Of a stretch of DNA of 62,311 nucleotides, positions 1 to 8,359 are shown in pieces. The notes under the pieces were generated by a model, which did no database searches, was not told the DNA's origin, and saw only the letters and a program-made list of their open reading frames with translations. The stretch is taken from positions 1 through 62,311 of the IMG/VR virus record IMGVR_UViG_3300035199_000716. One strand, written 5' to 3'. The translations under genes and the position numbers were made by a program. The DNA comes from a virus. How positions within the stretch are numbered: position 1 is the stretch's first letter; each line of letters opens with the position of its first letter.

Positions 1-187
1 GTATACCACTGTCAATAGAGGCTGTCAAATAAAATCTTATAGTGGCAAACTAAACATAGAATGCAAAACAATTGGCAAAATGAATACCCCTAAAAGATAG
101 CCAACCTGAAAACACAAGGCCTTGGCGGCAGTATCTAGAATAAAAAACATTTTGCCCTCATACCATAATGTAACATACCAATCATAA
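1..187. other. Short non-coding stretch at window edge
   Basis: This stretch lies downstream of the last complete gene of the minus-strand array. I see no convincing gene: the longest minus-strand reading frame opened by an ATG here is about 16 codons. It holds a perfect 10-bp palindrome (CAAGGCCTTG) at 115-124, but with no loop and no following T-run it does not look like an intrinsic terminator. It may be the leader or promoter region of the next minus-strand gene outside the window. Confidence 0.4.
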
Positions 188-1237
188 CTATGCAAGCTTT
201 TTCTTTCGATTTTTGTATTCTTTCCAGGTAAACTTATCTCTTGGTAGTTCGAGGCTGGCTGCCCTGTCCTGTGTTTTTTGGATTAATTCGGGATCTAGTG
301 GGGTATCTCCCTTGAGCATTTCGAACTCTTCAAGGCTCATTCCTTGTCCATAATAATATTTCTTATATAGTTCTTTTTTAGTTAGACCAGTTTGAGGAAG
401 TATATAATCCTCGGGAATGTCTTCAAAGGGCACATAAACAATGTTTTGGAACCCTATAGATCCATCCTCTTGTGTATAAGTGGCGCTGGGCATGCCCGGC
501 GCGGCGCTTAGAAACCGGTCTACACCTCGATAAGATGGCGGATCTGCGTCGGGATTTGTGGGATCGGTTGGGCCGCTGATTTCAGATGCATCGGTAAAGG
601 GTTCGGTTCTTGGATCAAAATCCTTAAAAAATGTCTTCGCTGTATCGGATGGCCGTGTTCTAACTTTGTAATGGTCTTTCAGATCTTCAAATGATTCTGC
701 TGCATCGAGTATATCTTGATCAATTTCATACGCAGGAGTTCCGCTAGCCTTGTCAATTTGCACCTGTTTCAACACTGACCAATCAGGAGAAAGAATTCCT
801 TGGGCTTTATCGAGAGGATTTGTGGGGAGCGCTCTGAAGCCACCCTCTCCGGGACCAGCATGCCACATCTGCGCTGCGAGGTTTCGACTCTGATCTTCTA
901 GTGTTTTGGTTGCGTTCTGAATGGTGGAACTTTGTTCAAGGTTTTGTGCTTGACGTTCGGCAGACGCTTGTGCTTGGGCGGTTTCAATGTCGGATACCCC
1001 ACTTTGAATCCCTCCGCCTACGAGGCCGGCCAATCCAGCGACCATGGCCCCTTTCTTGATTTTATCAAACATGGCTTGGCGCTTTGCTTTCTTGTAAGTA
1101 GCCACCTCGTCATCATCTTCATCTTGCTCATCTTGCTCGAAAATCTTATCAAGTTCTTCGTTGATGTAAACATCTAGAAGGCGCAGTTGCACCTCTTCTA
1201 AAACAATCAGTCGGAGCTTGGCTTCAGATATCTGCAT
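188..1237 (-). CDS. Putative capsid-internal protein with targeting-like N-terminus
   Basis: A 349-residue protein of no family I recognise. The N-terminus is an amphipathic, charged helix with an L-E-E (L-x-E) site at residues 13-15. This resembles the capsid-targeting sequences of T4 internal proteins, which the prohead protease cuts after (L/I)-x-E. An acidic run follows (about 35-45), then a short Gly/Ala-rich hydrophobic stretch (about 64-78) and a soluble, Pro/Asp-rich remainder with a basic C-terminus. The ATG has an AGGAGT ribosome site six bases upstream and begins 3 nt after the previous gene. The next two upstream genes have similar N-termini, so the three may form one group of packaged or ejected proteins. 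That role is inferred from the N-terminus alone. Confidence 0.6.
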   Translation of the reverse strand: MQISEAKLRLIVLEEVQLRLLDVYINEELDKIFEQDEQDEDDDEVATYKKAKRQAMFDKIKKGAMVAGLAGLVGGGIQSGVSDIETAQAQASAERQAQNLEQSSTIQNATKTLEDQSRNLAAQMWHAGPGEGGFRALPTNPLDKAQGILSPDWSVLKQVQIDKASGTPAYEIDQDILDAAESFEDLKDHYKVRTRPSDTAKTFFKDFDPRTEPFTDASEISGPTDPTNPDADPPSYRGVDRFLSAAPGMPSATYTQEDGSIGFQNIVYVPFEDIPEDYILPQTGLTKKELYKKYYYGQGMSLEEFEMLKGDTPLDPELIQKTQDRAASLELPRDKFTWKEYKNRKKKLA

Positions 1238-1240
1238 GAG

Positions 1241-2083
1241 TTACTCCTTATTGTTCAAGGTTTCATTAAGCTCTTCTTGTATGATATCTTTAAGTTGTTC
1301 TATCTTGCCTTCAGGATAATATGCTGCTCCAGGGGTGGTCTTAGATGACCCACGATGTGGTGTATATTTCTCCCACGATGAGGTGTAGCCCATGCCTTTC
1401 ATGAGCCAGCTATCTTTATTGTGTATTAGATCGAACAAGTGGTTCCTAAGCGGCTTGGGTATATACTTGGAGCCCGGGCCGCGAACTATGTCAGGTATAC
1501 CATTAAGATATAAATAAGAGTACAAGCGGTAGGCGTCACGTGCGGCCGCCTTATATTCATCGCGAGGATCTGCATGGAGTTTTCTGGACCATGGCCCAGC
1601 GTAACTTCCTTCTACTTCGCCGGGTTCTAACGGCTCCCACGTGTCGAAGACTTCCACCGCCTGTTGCAGTGCGCGGATGCGGTCAGTCAGGTAACTTAGA
1701 GCTTCTGCGAGGGGCTCGGCCGCGGCTGCAGCATCTTCATTATCCTTTGCTATTGAGTCGGCAACATCTTCGATTATCTTTGATAAGTCGAGAACTCTTT
1801 TTATTTGGACTGGATCTATTCCGTGTGGGCTGAGGCGCATGCCTTCAAAATTGATTGTGTGGCCGGCCGATTCGGCTCTTTTGTGCGCGCGCTTGACTGC
1901 ATTAAAGACATCGACCATTCCTTTAAAAATATTAGCAAGGGCACGAAGTTCATCTCTTACTCCTCTTTTAACCACTTTTGTCGCGGCTTCATCTTCACTC
2001 GCACCAAGGCCACCTAAACGTGCCTCAAGATCTCCAATCTCTTCTTTGATGATCTCTTTAAGTCGTGCTTGTGTGATTTTCAC
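1241..2083 (-). CDS. Putative capsid-internal protein, I-x-E N-terminal motif
   Basis: A 280-residue, charged, mostly helical protein without a recognisable enzyme domain. Residues 1-18 form a Lys/Glu amphipathic helix (MKITQARLKEIIKEEI) with an I-K-E site at 12-14, matching the (L/I)-x-E pattern of T4-type prohead-protease substrates. A similar helix (LKDIIQEEL) recurs near the C-terminus. The start codon is GTG at 2081-2083, 3 nt after the stop of the upstream gene. A coiled-coil-like region at about 85-150 is Ala/Glu rich. Position next to two proteins with comparable N-termini suggests a shared destination, probably the capsid interior; this is inference. Confidence 0.6.
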   Translation of the reverse strand: MKITQARLKEIIKEEIGDLEARLGGLGASEDEAATKVVKRGVRDELRALANIFKGMVDVFNAVKRAHKRAESAGHTINFEGMRLSPHGIDPVQIKRVLDLSKIIEDVADSIAKDNEDAAAAAEPLAEALSYLTDRIRALQQAVEVFDTWEPLEPGEVEGSYAGPWSRKLHADPRDEYKAAARDAYRLYSYLYLNGIPDIVRGPGSKYIPKPLRNHLFDLIHNKDSWLMKGMGYTSSWEKYTPHRGSSKTTPGAAYYPEGKIEQLKDIIQEELNETLNNKE

Positions 2084-2086
2084 GAT

Positions 2087-2644
2087 TTAGTCTTCTCCGT
2101 GCATCTTTCGATATTCTGCGGATGTGAAGTCCGAAACTTCACGGCCGTGGCCCTTTGCCTTCTGTGACGCGGCGTGGCGGCGTCTCATGAATTCTTGCGT
2201 GGCGATGAGCGCAAGACCCATCAAGGCTGCTCCGCCGGCAATTCCTAGAGCAGCAACGGCGCCAGTGACGACCATTTTTCCAGCAAGCGCGGTGAGTAGG
2301 CCTGGGCCAACTACGGCGCCGGCACCTACAGCGGCCACACCAGCACTAGCTGCTTCGCCTGCGCCTGCTAGCTGTGCTCTTTTCTGATATGCCGCTCCCA
2401 CTGGATCATCCGCATATGGGTCTTCTTCTTCTTGTAGTGCTCCTGCTGTAGCTTGTTCTAAGGCTTTTTGAACTTCTGGATCCTGCATTGCTTGCTCAAC
2501 TGCTGCCATGATTGCTGGGCTCTTCTGAAATGTTGCTGCAAGCTCTTCTGCTTCTGCCATGTCGGCGCCACCACCTAAGTTCTCTTGCATCGATTCTTCT
2601 ATGAAGGAGCGCCAGTTCTCTAATATCAATTTTTGTGTTTTCAT
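2087..2644 (-). CDS. Putative capsid-internal protein with glycine-rich hydrophobic core
   Basis: A 185-residue protein. The N-terminus (MKTQKLILENWRSFIEES) is close in pattern to the T4 internal-protein targeting peptide and holds I-E-E at 15-17, a possible prohead-protease site. After an acidic, Gln/Ala-rich segment, residues about 90-155 are strongly Gly/Ala/Val rich and hydrophobic, like two or three membrane-active or glycine-zipper helices, ending in a basic RRRHAA patch. Such a core would suit a protein ejected with DNA that acts at the inner membrane, but this is inference. The ATG lies 18 nt after the upstream stop, with AAGGA as a likely ribosome site. A CTAAATA sequence at 2660-2666 overlaps that stop and resembles T4-type late promoters in a 6-of-8 fashion. 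Confidence 0.6.
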   Translation of the reverse strand: MKTQKLILENWRSFIEESMQENLGGGADMAEAEELAATFQKSPAIMAAVEQAMQDPEVQKALEQATAGALQEEEDPYADDPVGAAYQKRAQLAGAGEAASAGVAAVGAGAVVGPGLLTALAGKMVVTGAVAALGIAGGAALMGLALIATQEFMRRRHAASQKAKGHGREVSDFTSAEYRKMHGED

Positions 2645-2662
2645 TGTGTTGTTCCTTTTTAT

Positions 2663-3379
2663 TTAGTGGCCAAGAGCACGTTCAATCATGCCTTTGATTT
2701 CGTTCCCGCGCGCGGGGCCGCCATATTGGCATGCTCTGAAGATCCCCATTTTAATGCTGTTTTGATCTTCCGGGTTCATCGCTTTAGCTGCTTCATATGC
2801 TGCCGTAGCATCGTCAACAAGTTTCGAATAATATCTTAAAATTTGTTTAACGTCTGAACGTCCAGCTTTTACGGCTGTCTGAAGCTGGTGTACCATTGTC
2901 TGGGCTTCTTTGATTGAGTTAGCGGCATCATTGACCTCTCCCATGATCTTCTCATATCTATCAATAACCTTCTGGATGCCCCAGATATCTCTGCATCCTT
3001 CTCCACCATAATCACCAAGCTCGGCGCTGATCTGCGGTTTGCCACCATCGAGGCTGTTCCATATCTTCTCCAGCAACGCCTTAACTGCGTCCTGACCCTC
3101 TTGCTCTTTCAAATCCCGGGATCCCGGCTGAGCTGGAATATAACCCAGATCTCTTAGCTGGTTTGCATATCCAGTATTTTTCATAACCAAGCACTTGACC
3201 ATCCCGTACTCGGACTGCCGGCAGTCATTGATGTCGCCAGGATCGATGCCGGCATCCATCAGTGCGTCCATTTTCTCTCGGGACGCGTCTTCCACAAGGT
3301 CTTGCTCTTTGATAACCTCCATCTTCTCATCCATGAAGTATCGTGGATCAATAAATCTCGTATTCTTTCTTCTAGCCAT
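2663..3379 (-). CDS. Hypothetical protein with RFIDPRYF N-terminal motif
   Basis: A 238-residue protein of unknown function. The N-terminus is basic (MARRKNTRFIDPRYF) and then acidic; I have the impression that this kind of start recurs in large marine phages, but I cannot check that. The middle is helical, with a segment about residues 145-195 that could be coiled coil, and cysteines at scattered positions (C53, C64 and later). It follows the primase by 10 nt and precedes the putative internal-protein group, so it could belong with either. No catalytic motif was found. Confidence 0.55.
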   Translation of the reverse strand: MARRKNTRFIDPRYFMDEKMEVIKEQDLVEDASREKMDALMDAGIDPGDINDCRQSEYGMVKCLVMKNTGYANQLRDLGYIPAQPGSRDLKEQEGQDAVKALLEKIWNSLDGGKPQISAELGDYGGEGCRDIWGIQKVIDRYEKIMGEVNDAANSIKEAQTMVHQLQTAVKAGRSDVKQILRYYSKLVDDATAAYEAAKAMNPEDQNSIKMGIFRACQYGGPARGNEIKGMIERALGH

Positions 3380-3389
3380 ATCAAGCTCC

Positions 3390-4331
3390 TTATACTGCTG
3401 ATAGCAAATTCAACAGTAAATAGTTGTCTCTATCGATAAAGGATGCGTTATTCTTTCTTTCCTGGAATACTTCCTTCGGCATCGAGCCTACGTCTTCGTA
3501 GCCTGATACATCTATCTTGTACATTTCGATATCATATCGAAGAAGCGTTTGAATAATTTTGTTTTCTTTTTGTCTCGCATCTGGATCGAGAGCAACGTAG
3601 ATGGGTGTGTCGTTGAGGACAATTTTACGGACAAGATCTGAGTTTGATCTAAGTGTTGAACCCAAAATGGGAACAGCATTTCCTGCGACCAATGCATCGA
3701 ACACCCCTTCTACCAGAACCAAGTCACTGTTCCAATTAATAAATAGTTCATTAAACACTATATCCTTGGACGCTCTTGGGTTCTTATACTTGTATGAGTC
3801 TCCCGTATAGGAGCGCGCTATGAAGTAGCTCACATCACCATCCTCGTCGAATGACGGCACAATAATTCTATTGCGGTATTCGCCACTAAAGCAATATCCA
3901 ATCTTCCATTTAAGGATATCTGCTTTTGTTATAGCACGCTTCTGTAGATACTTAAGGGCGTAGATGCCTGTAGCTGGAATATTACTGGAGCAAAGACTTA
4001 CGAATTCCTCTGGGAGTTCCATTTTTGTCTTGTCTTCTCGACCGACTGGTTCCATAAAGAGGTCAGCGAATCTTTCAAGATCCGTCCTGTCCGTAATTCC
4101 GTCCCATTTCTGTAGTTGGATATACGAACCAAAACGTCTAATAAGACGCCTAATACTACGACCCCGATAATCACAAACCCAACAATGAAAAGCATTTTTA
4201 TCCAAATTAACAGCGAGCTTATGCTTATGATGATTGCACGCTGGACATTTGAAATAATGCTCGACTTTGCTGGTTTGGCGGTGGTCTCCAATAACTTCAT
4301 ATAATATTTTTATTGCTTCTTTCTTATTCAT
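3390..4331 (-). CDS. DNA primase (zinc finger plus toprim)
   Basis: A 313-residue DnaG/T4 gp61-type primase that makes RNA primers at the replication fork. An N-terminal zinc ribbon has ligands C29, C32, C50 and C53 (CPAC and CWVC). The catalytic toprim part shows the motif VEGVFDAL near residues 205-215, with its conserved glutamate, and the metal-binding D-x-D in VALDPDAR near 250. There is no helicase domain, so a separate helicase must exist elsewhere in the genome. The ATG at 4329-4331 has only a weak ribosome site (GAGAG). A sigma70-like promoter candidate lies directly upstream in the 62-nt gap after the FKBP gene. Confidence 0.88.
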   Translation of the reverse strand: MNKKEAIKILYEVIGDHRQTSKVEHYFKCPACNHHKHKLAVNLDKNAFHCWVCDYRGRSIRRLIRRFGSYIQLQKWDGITDRTDLERFADLFMEPVGREDKTKMELPEEFVSLCSSNIPATGIYALKYLQKRAITKADILKWKIGYCFSGEYRNRIIVPSFDEDGDVSYFIARSYTGDSYKYKNPRASKDIVFNELFINWNSDLVLVEGVFDALVAGNAVPILGSTLRSNSDLVRKIVLNDTPIYVALDPDARQKENKIIQTLLRYDIEMYKIDVSGYEDVGSMPKEVFQERKNNASFIDRDNYLLLNLLSAV

Positions 4332-4345
4332 CTGCTCTCAAAAAT

Positions 4346-4374
4346 ACTATATCATCGTATAGCCATGAAGTCAA
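4346..4374 (-). promoter_or_regulatory. Sigma70-like promoter candidate before primase
   Basis: On the minus strand TTGACT (4369-4374) and TATAGT (4346-4351) are separated by exactly 17 bases. The match is good, but the expected transcription start, near 4339, would leave only about 8 nt of leader before the primase ATG. The site may therefore give a nearly leaderless message or be chance in an AT-rich gap. Confidence 0.45.
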
Positions 4375-4393
4375 TAAGAAATTTAAACTATAT

Positions 4394-4963
4394 CTACGAG
4401 GCTGCTTGAAGCGCAGCAACAAGCTGAGCCTTTGTTGTACGTGTATTAACCTTCAGTCCTTGTCCCTTAGCCACTTCAAACAGTTCTGCCTTCTTCATTG
4501 AAGCGCTCCAATTCGCTAAAGGCGCATCTGTTTGTGATGTCTCAATCGAGACTACCTCAATTTCAAAATTAAGATTTTGGCCGGCTAGGGGATGGTTCAT
4601 GTCAAGTACTACTTCAGCGTCCCGCACCTCTTCAATCTTGGCCATAAACGGTCCAGCAGGGCCGTTGCCTTGAATGGTACCCCCGAGTATAAATTCAAAT
4701 TCTGGACCAAAGGCTCTCTTGGGTACAGTTTGTTTTGCTTGAGGATTGTGGGGGCCGTAGGCTTGCTCTGGTGTAAGTGTAACCGACTTTGTTTCTCCCG
4801 CTTTCATTCCAACGACTGCCTCGTTAAACCCGCTAATTAGCTGTCTAGTTCCAACTTCAAAACTTAAAGTTTTGCCGCGAAGGCGTGAGTTATCAAACTC
4901 TGTTCCATCATTTAGTGTACCCCTATAGTGCACATGGATGTTATGTCCATTTTTTACTTTCAT
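4394..4963 (-). CDS. SlyD-type FKBP peptidyl-prolyl isomerase with C-terminal SAP-like helices
   Basis: A 189-residue FKBP-family cis-trans prolyl isomerase and probable folding helper. Residues 1-65 and 120-142 form the FKBP core (YRGTLNDGTEFDNS at the start; DMNHPLAGQNLNFEIEVV is the SlyD-type signature). The segment between, about 65-120, fits the insert-in-flap chaperone domain. The last 40 residues replace SlyD's usual His/Cys metal tail with a short helix-extended-helix unit (KKAELFEVAKGQGL followed by TKAQLVAALQ) like SAP/HeH or Rho N-terminal nucleic-acid binders. The ATG has AGGAGA at 4968-4973. The gene sits behind a perfect consensus sigma70 promoter, so early, strong expression is likely. 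Confidence 0.88.
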   Translation of the reverse strand: MKVKNGHNIHVHYRGTLNDGTEFDNSRLRGKTLSFEVGTRQLISGFNEAVVGMKAGETKSVTLTPEQAYGPHNPQAKQTVPKRAFGPEFEFILGGTIQGNGPAGPFMAKIEEVRDAEVVLDMNHPLAGQNLNFEIEVVSIETSQTDAPLANWSASMKKAELFEVAKGQGLKVNTRTTKAQLVAALQAAS

Positions 4964-4999
4964 TATATCTCCTTTTATTTAATGAAAAATATCTTTATT

Positions 5000-5028
5000 A
5001 TTATAATCGTATTTTGAATATATGTCAA
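5000..5028 (-). promoter_or_regulatory. Perfect consensus sigma70 promoter before the FKBP gene
   Basis: On the minus strand TTGACA (5023-5028) and TATAAT (5000-5005) are spaced by exactly 17 bases, the full bacterial housekeeping consensus. The -35 box overlaps the stop codon of the upstream small gene. The predicted start near 4993 gives a leader of about 30 nt with AGGAGA before the ATG. This is the clearest promoter in the window and would be read by unmodified host RNA polymerase. Confidence 0.85.
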
Positions 5029-5294
5029 GGCTCTTCTTCCGATTTTTCTTTTGCTCTCTGAACTAGCTTCAATACAGAGGCTGGTAGTGTTTCAACATAC
5101 CCCGTTTGAAACCACTTAACGCCGACAAGATCTTCATACTGCCCCAAAAAAGAATGCAATTCATAATGGTCTTGTTCAAAATATACCACAATCCCCACCC
5201 AAGGTTTTCTATCTGGCGGTATTATATACACAACCTCTGTGACGAGATCGCCAATTTCAAAGGGATGATCGTCATCATTTTCGAAGTCGCCCAT
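5025..5294 (-). CDS. Small SH3-like beta protein, function unknown
   Basis: An 89-residue protein. Residues 10-85 have the alternating hydrophobic pattern of a small SH3-like beta barrel (F-E-I-G-D-L-V, then G-I-V-V-Y, V-K-W, L-P-x-S-V-L), with an acidic start and a charged C-terminal tail. A second small protein at 48141-48338 has the same layout. Such proteins are frequent small genes in large phages, but no function is established. It follows the RuvC-like gene by 12 nt. Confidence 0.6.
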   Translation of the reverse strand: MGDFENDDDHPFEIGDLVTEVVYIIPPDRKPWVGIVVYFEQDHYELHSFLGQYEDLVGVKWFQTGYVETLPASVLKLVQRAKEKSEEEP

Positions 5295-5306
5295 ATTCTA
5301 TATAGG

Positions 5307-5873
5307 TTATTTCGTCTCCTGTTTTTCTTGTTCAGCAACATAACCTGCTTTAGCGATTACAATTGCGTCTGCTTTATCGTAGGAACCTGCAACCGGATTA
5401 CCATACTTTGTATAGTCGATCTTAAAGGCTGGTTCATGCTTAAGAAGGTGCTTTAAGACCACTTCCTTGGCCTTCTCGCCTCTTGGAACGCGGATGCCGG
5501 CCATCTTCCTGGCAGACGTCGCGGAAACGTACTCTGGCTCAATGTCGAACATTTCATAAACAAGCCACGATACGATGCCATTAAATGTCATGAGCGTTGA
5601 TAGTGTCTTTGCTGACGACTTTCCGCGCATAAACATGTGCAAAGGCTGCTCAATATAAATGTGTTCGATGGGAAACTCTGCTGGGCCAATGAAGTTTTCA
5701 TTGTCGCATTGATAGTTCTCGAATAAATCTTCAAGATATTCACGTAGCGCTTCTGCTTTCGCAAACGGGCCCTTGCGTTTACGCAAGTCAACCGAACTAT
5801 AATACAACAGTTGCCCATCACCAACAATTGCAAAGCCGGTTATACTAGTCGATATGTCTATACCAAGAACCAT
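5307..5873 (-). CDS. RuvC-like Holliday-junction resolvase / RNase H-fold nuclease
   Basis: A 188-residue protein with the RuvC/RNase H-fold pattern. An N-terminal GIDIS motif carries the first catalytic aspartate (D6), a strand HIYIEQP in the middle carries the glutamate, and the C-terminal DKADAIVIAKAGY carries the last acidic pair. It would resolve branched DNA before packaging, as endonuclease VII does in T4. The frame extends two codons upstream to a TTG at 5877-5879, but the ATG at 5871-5873 is preferred because AGGA lies at a normal distance. It follows the tail-periphery genes by about a dozen bases. The exact substrate is inferred from the fold. Confidence 0.75.
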   Translation of the reverse strand: MVLGIDISTSITGFAIVGDGQLLYYSSVDLRKRKGPFAKAEALREYLEDLFENYQCDNENFIGPAEFPIEHIYIEQPLHMFMRGKSSAKTLSTLMTFNGIVSWLVYEMFDIEPEYVSATSARKMAGIRVPRGEKAKEVVLKHLLKHEPAFKIDYTKYGNPVAGSYDKADAIVIAKAGYVAEQEKQETK

Positions 5874-5885
5874 TAGCAAATCCTA

Positions 5886-7199
5886 TCATATATCTAACTT
5901 AATTTTAAATGTATATTCTTCTTCTTCTTGCTTTAATATGGGGTCTGCCAGAGTGGCCACTCCAATTAGATTTTTGCTATCGTCATAGATTGCAACTCTG
6001 GATATAAAAACCTGGCGCTTAAAGGGAGCATTATATCCAGGATAGCTCGAACTCACTGTATTCTTGATTCGTCGCTGTGTATTTTCTTCGTAGGTATATG
6101 AGTTTGTTAACTGTAAATAGCTCGATCCGGACTGCACAAACGTCGGATTGTTGGAGTAATTTGCCTCTCCTCGGCGGGCCTTAGCAAACATCGTATAAAC
6201 TTGAGTGTCGTTCTGTCCTTCAAAGTTTATCTCAAATGATGCAGATAGATAAGAAGCTGCGGCCGGGGCGGCATCGGTACCTTCTTGGGCGCCGGCTGCG
6301 AAATGGACCCATGCTGGATTCGTGGCGGTGGCTCCGGGGATTAGTTTCATGGTGTCACTACACAGACTCCAAGAACCGGTTAATAATATAAACCCTTCAT
6401 TATACATAACAACGCCGGCTACCATAGGGTCTGGTGGTCGGTCCAGACCGGTACCGTTGGGTATGTCACGACTAACCATTGCTTCCCTTGTGCCGCCTAC
6501 TTGTATTAGCTCACCGTTTCGTTTTGTGTCCCTAAGTTCTCCTGCCAGTGTTCCTGTTACGTACCACTTAAGCGACACGCTTCCCTCTCTTATTCTAGAC
6601 CCATAAAAGATTGATGGAATAGATATTAAGTTTAGGGGTTCAATACTTTTGTCCCACCCGTCTTCATAGCTTGACATTACTTTGAAATGCTCGCTTAAAT
6701 ATGCATAATGATTTAATCTATTTTTTAAAGCATAATAATGTTTATTGTATGAGCCAGGATCTCCGGCGCCGGGATTGCGGTTAACAGTCGGGGCGGTGGA
6801 ATGGTTGGCGGCCATATATTCTCGCGATATCGCAGCTGTCAGCGGATAGATACCAGCTATAACATCACCACTGTTAAAGGCGTTAGCATAATCTTCGTCG
6901 CTAGAAATTCCGCCGCTTTGGATGGTACGGATATATTCGCCGGCGGAGCTTTTTACAATGAATGGATATATGGGATCGGAGTTATACCCATCGCCACGAT
7001 CACTAGCGCGATCAACATTATATTCATAAAGACTTAGCGCGCCGCCGGTCACCGAGAGGAGGTTGTCCGATACTGTGCCGGATCTATTTGGCAAACTGTT
7101 GTAGTAGATGGACCCACTATATATAAAGAACTTCACAGGCGGATATGTCCGCATGGTGTTTAATATGATATCATCTGGCCCGAATTTTCTAAGGGACAT
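5886..7199 (-). CDS. Tail/baseplate-periphery protein, paralogue of its neighbour
   Basis: A 437-residue, Ser/Tyr/Gly-rich, beta-type structural protein. Its last 120 residues align by eye with those of the next gene (7201-8340): a NYSNNPT-type segment, then an element ending in V-A-I-Y-D-x-x-K-N-L-I-G-V-A, and the closing TFKIKLDI versus TLRVRLDY. The N-terminal half differs. It lies 1 nt downstream of its paralogue and belongs to the long baseplate gene array. A role in the tail fibre or outer baseplate is inferred from context. No enzyme motif is visible. Confidence 0.7.
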   Translation of the reverse strand: MSLRKFGPDDIILNTMRTYPPVKFFIYSGSIYYNSLPNRSGTVSDNLLSVTGGALSLYEYNVDRASDRGDGYNSDPIYPFIVKSSAGEYIRTIQSGGISSDEDYANAFNSGDVIAGIYPLTAAISREYMAANHSTAPTVNRNPGAGDPGSYNKHYYALKNRLNHYAYLSEHFKVMSSYEDGWDKSIEPLNLISIPSIFYGSRIREGSVSLKWYVTGTLAGELRDTKRNGELIQVGGTREAMVSRDIPNGTGLDRPPDPMVAGVVMYNEGFILLTGSWSLCSDTMKLIPGATATNPAWVHFAAGAQEGTDAAPAAASYLSASFEINFEGQNDTQVYTMFAKARRGEANYSNNPTFVQSGSSYLQLTNSYTYEENTQRRIKNTVSSSYPGYNAPFKRQVFISRVAIYDDSKNLIGVATLADPILKQEEEEYTFKIKLDI

Positions 7200-7200
7200 C

Positions 7201-8340
7201 TTAGTAGTCCAATCTGACTCTCAACGTAATCTCGTTTGACGGATCCTTTTTCAACGGCTCGGATAGTTTAGCAGTTGCAAGAAGCTCGTTGTTTGAGCTA
7301 TATAAGCCAATAGTCGTAACATATGTAACCGGAGTATCGGTAGCCTGGCTCTTGGTGACTATCTTGCTGCCACTTGTATACGTCGGGTTTGAGCTATAGT
7401 TGAACTTGTTAACGGGCATCCTGCAGAAATAAATCGTAGAGTTAATTTCAGTTGAGTTGTTATAGGAAACATTATATAGTCTATGTCTAATGGCATTACA
7501 TGTGCCGGATATTGCGGAAAGCTTCCATGCTTCGTCTGGATTGCGGGCGGGGCCCGTTCCGGCAGTTGAGCCGGTCTGAGTGCAGGTTCCAGAGGCAAAC
7601 GTGGCTAGTCCGAAGACATCCGGGCCTGTGCCGGCCTGATTAAAGACCGATGCTGACAAAACAATTACACCTGCTTGATAGAATACTACACCATGGGATG
7701 CGTTGTTGGATGAAGATATACTACCGGTAGTATCGTATAGCACACCGTATTCACCACCCACTGCAGTGCCAACGCCGGTCCCATCGACCGAGGCTGATAA
7801 GTCTTGCAACTTTATTCTCTCTAAGAACGGTAAGCCTGCGCCGGCAAAGGCACCGGTTCCAAGCTCTATTGTAAACGTGCCCTTTTTAATTTGATCTTTG
7901 CTCAGTAGCCTTGAGAAAGGAATAAAGAGACACTCTTTCATTTGCCTGTTGTCGTCCGTGATGTCTAGATCGCTTTCGAATATTTCTACATTGCTGCTGG
8001 TCTGGTTATATCCCAACAATACCTGCGAAAACTGATTATATATTGCAATTTTCTTAGCATTTTGTGTATTCGCTGACGATGATAGGGCAGAACTCTCATC
8101 AAAACCAAGCGTAATATCGAAAATATGGTTTGCTGACGAGCTTAAATACGGATAGTCATAAACACTTTGGAACATACCGTGCGTGTAGTCTTTGATGTTC
8201 CCTTCGCTTCCTAACGCAACAGCATCGCCACCATAGGTGCCGCTGACAATTGTGCCGGTAAGTGGGATAACCTCATGTAACAATGTTCTAGTCGTTGTTA
8301 CATCTGTATTAGGGTTAAGTGGTTCATACGATATAGCCAT
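7201..8340 (-). CDS. Tail/baseplate-periphery protein, paralogue of its neighbour
   Basis: A 379-residue beta-rich structural protein whose C-terminal part (NYSSNPTYTSGSK, then YVTTIGLYSSNNELLATAKL and RVRLDY) matches that of the adjacent 437-residue protein. The N-terminus (MAISYEPLNPNTDVTTTRTL) and the Ser/Thr/Asn-rich middle resemble other phage tail-surface proteins. It lies between the 340-residue baseplate-type protein and its paralogue, so a recent tandem duplication followed by divergence of the N-terminal half is likely. The function is inferred. Confidence 0.7.
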   Translation of the reverse strand: MAISYEPLNPNTDVTTTRTLLHEVIPLTGTIVSGTYGGDAVALGSEGNIKDYTHGMFQSVYDYPYLSSSANHIFDITLGFDESSALSSSANTQNAKKIAIYNQFSQVLLGYNQTSSNVEIFESDLDITDDNRQMKECLFIPFSRLLSKDQIKKGTFTIELGTGAFAGAGLPFLERIKLQDLSASVDGTGVGTAVGGEYGVLYDTTGSISSSNNASHGVVFYQAGVIVLSASVFNQAGTGPDVFGLATFASGTCTQTGSTAGTGPARNPDEAWKLSAISGTCNAIRHRLYNVSYNNSTEINSTIYFCRMPVNKFNYSSNPTYTSGSKIVTKSQATDTPVTYVTTIGLYSSNNELLATAKLSEPLKKDPSNEITLRVRLDY

Positions 8341-8359
8341 TAAAATCTCCGTTGTTGTT

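Noticed and set aside
115-124. Perfect palindrome CAAGGCCTTG taken as a terminator stem
   Set aside because: No loop and no T-run on either side, so it cannot form an intrinsic terminator.
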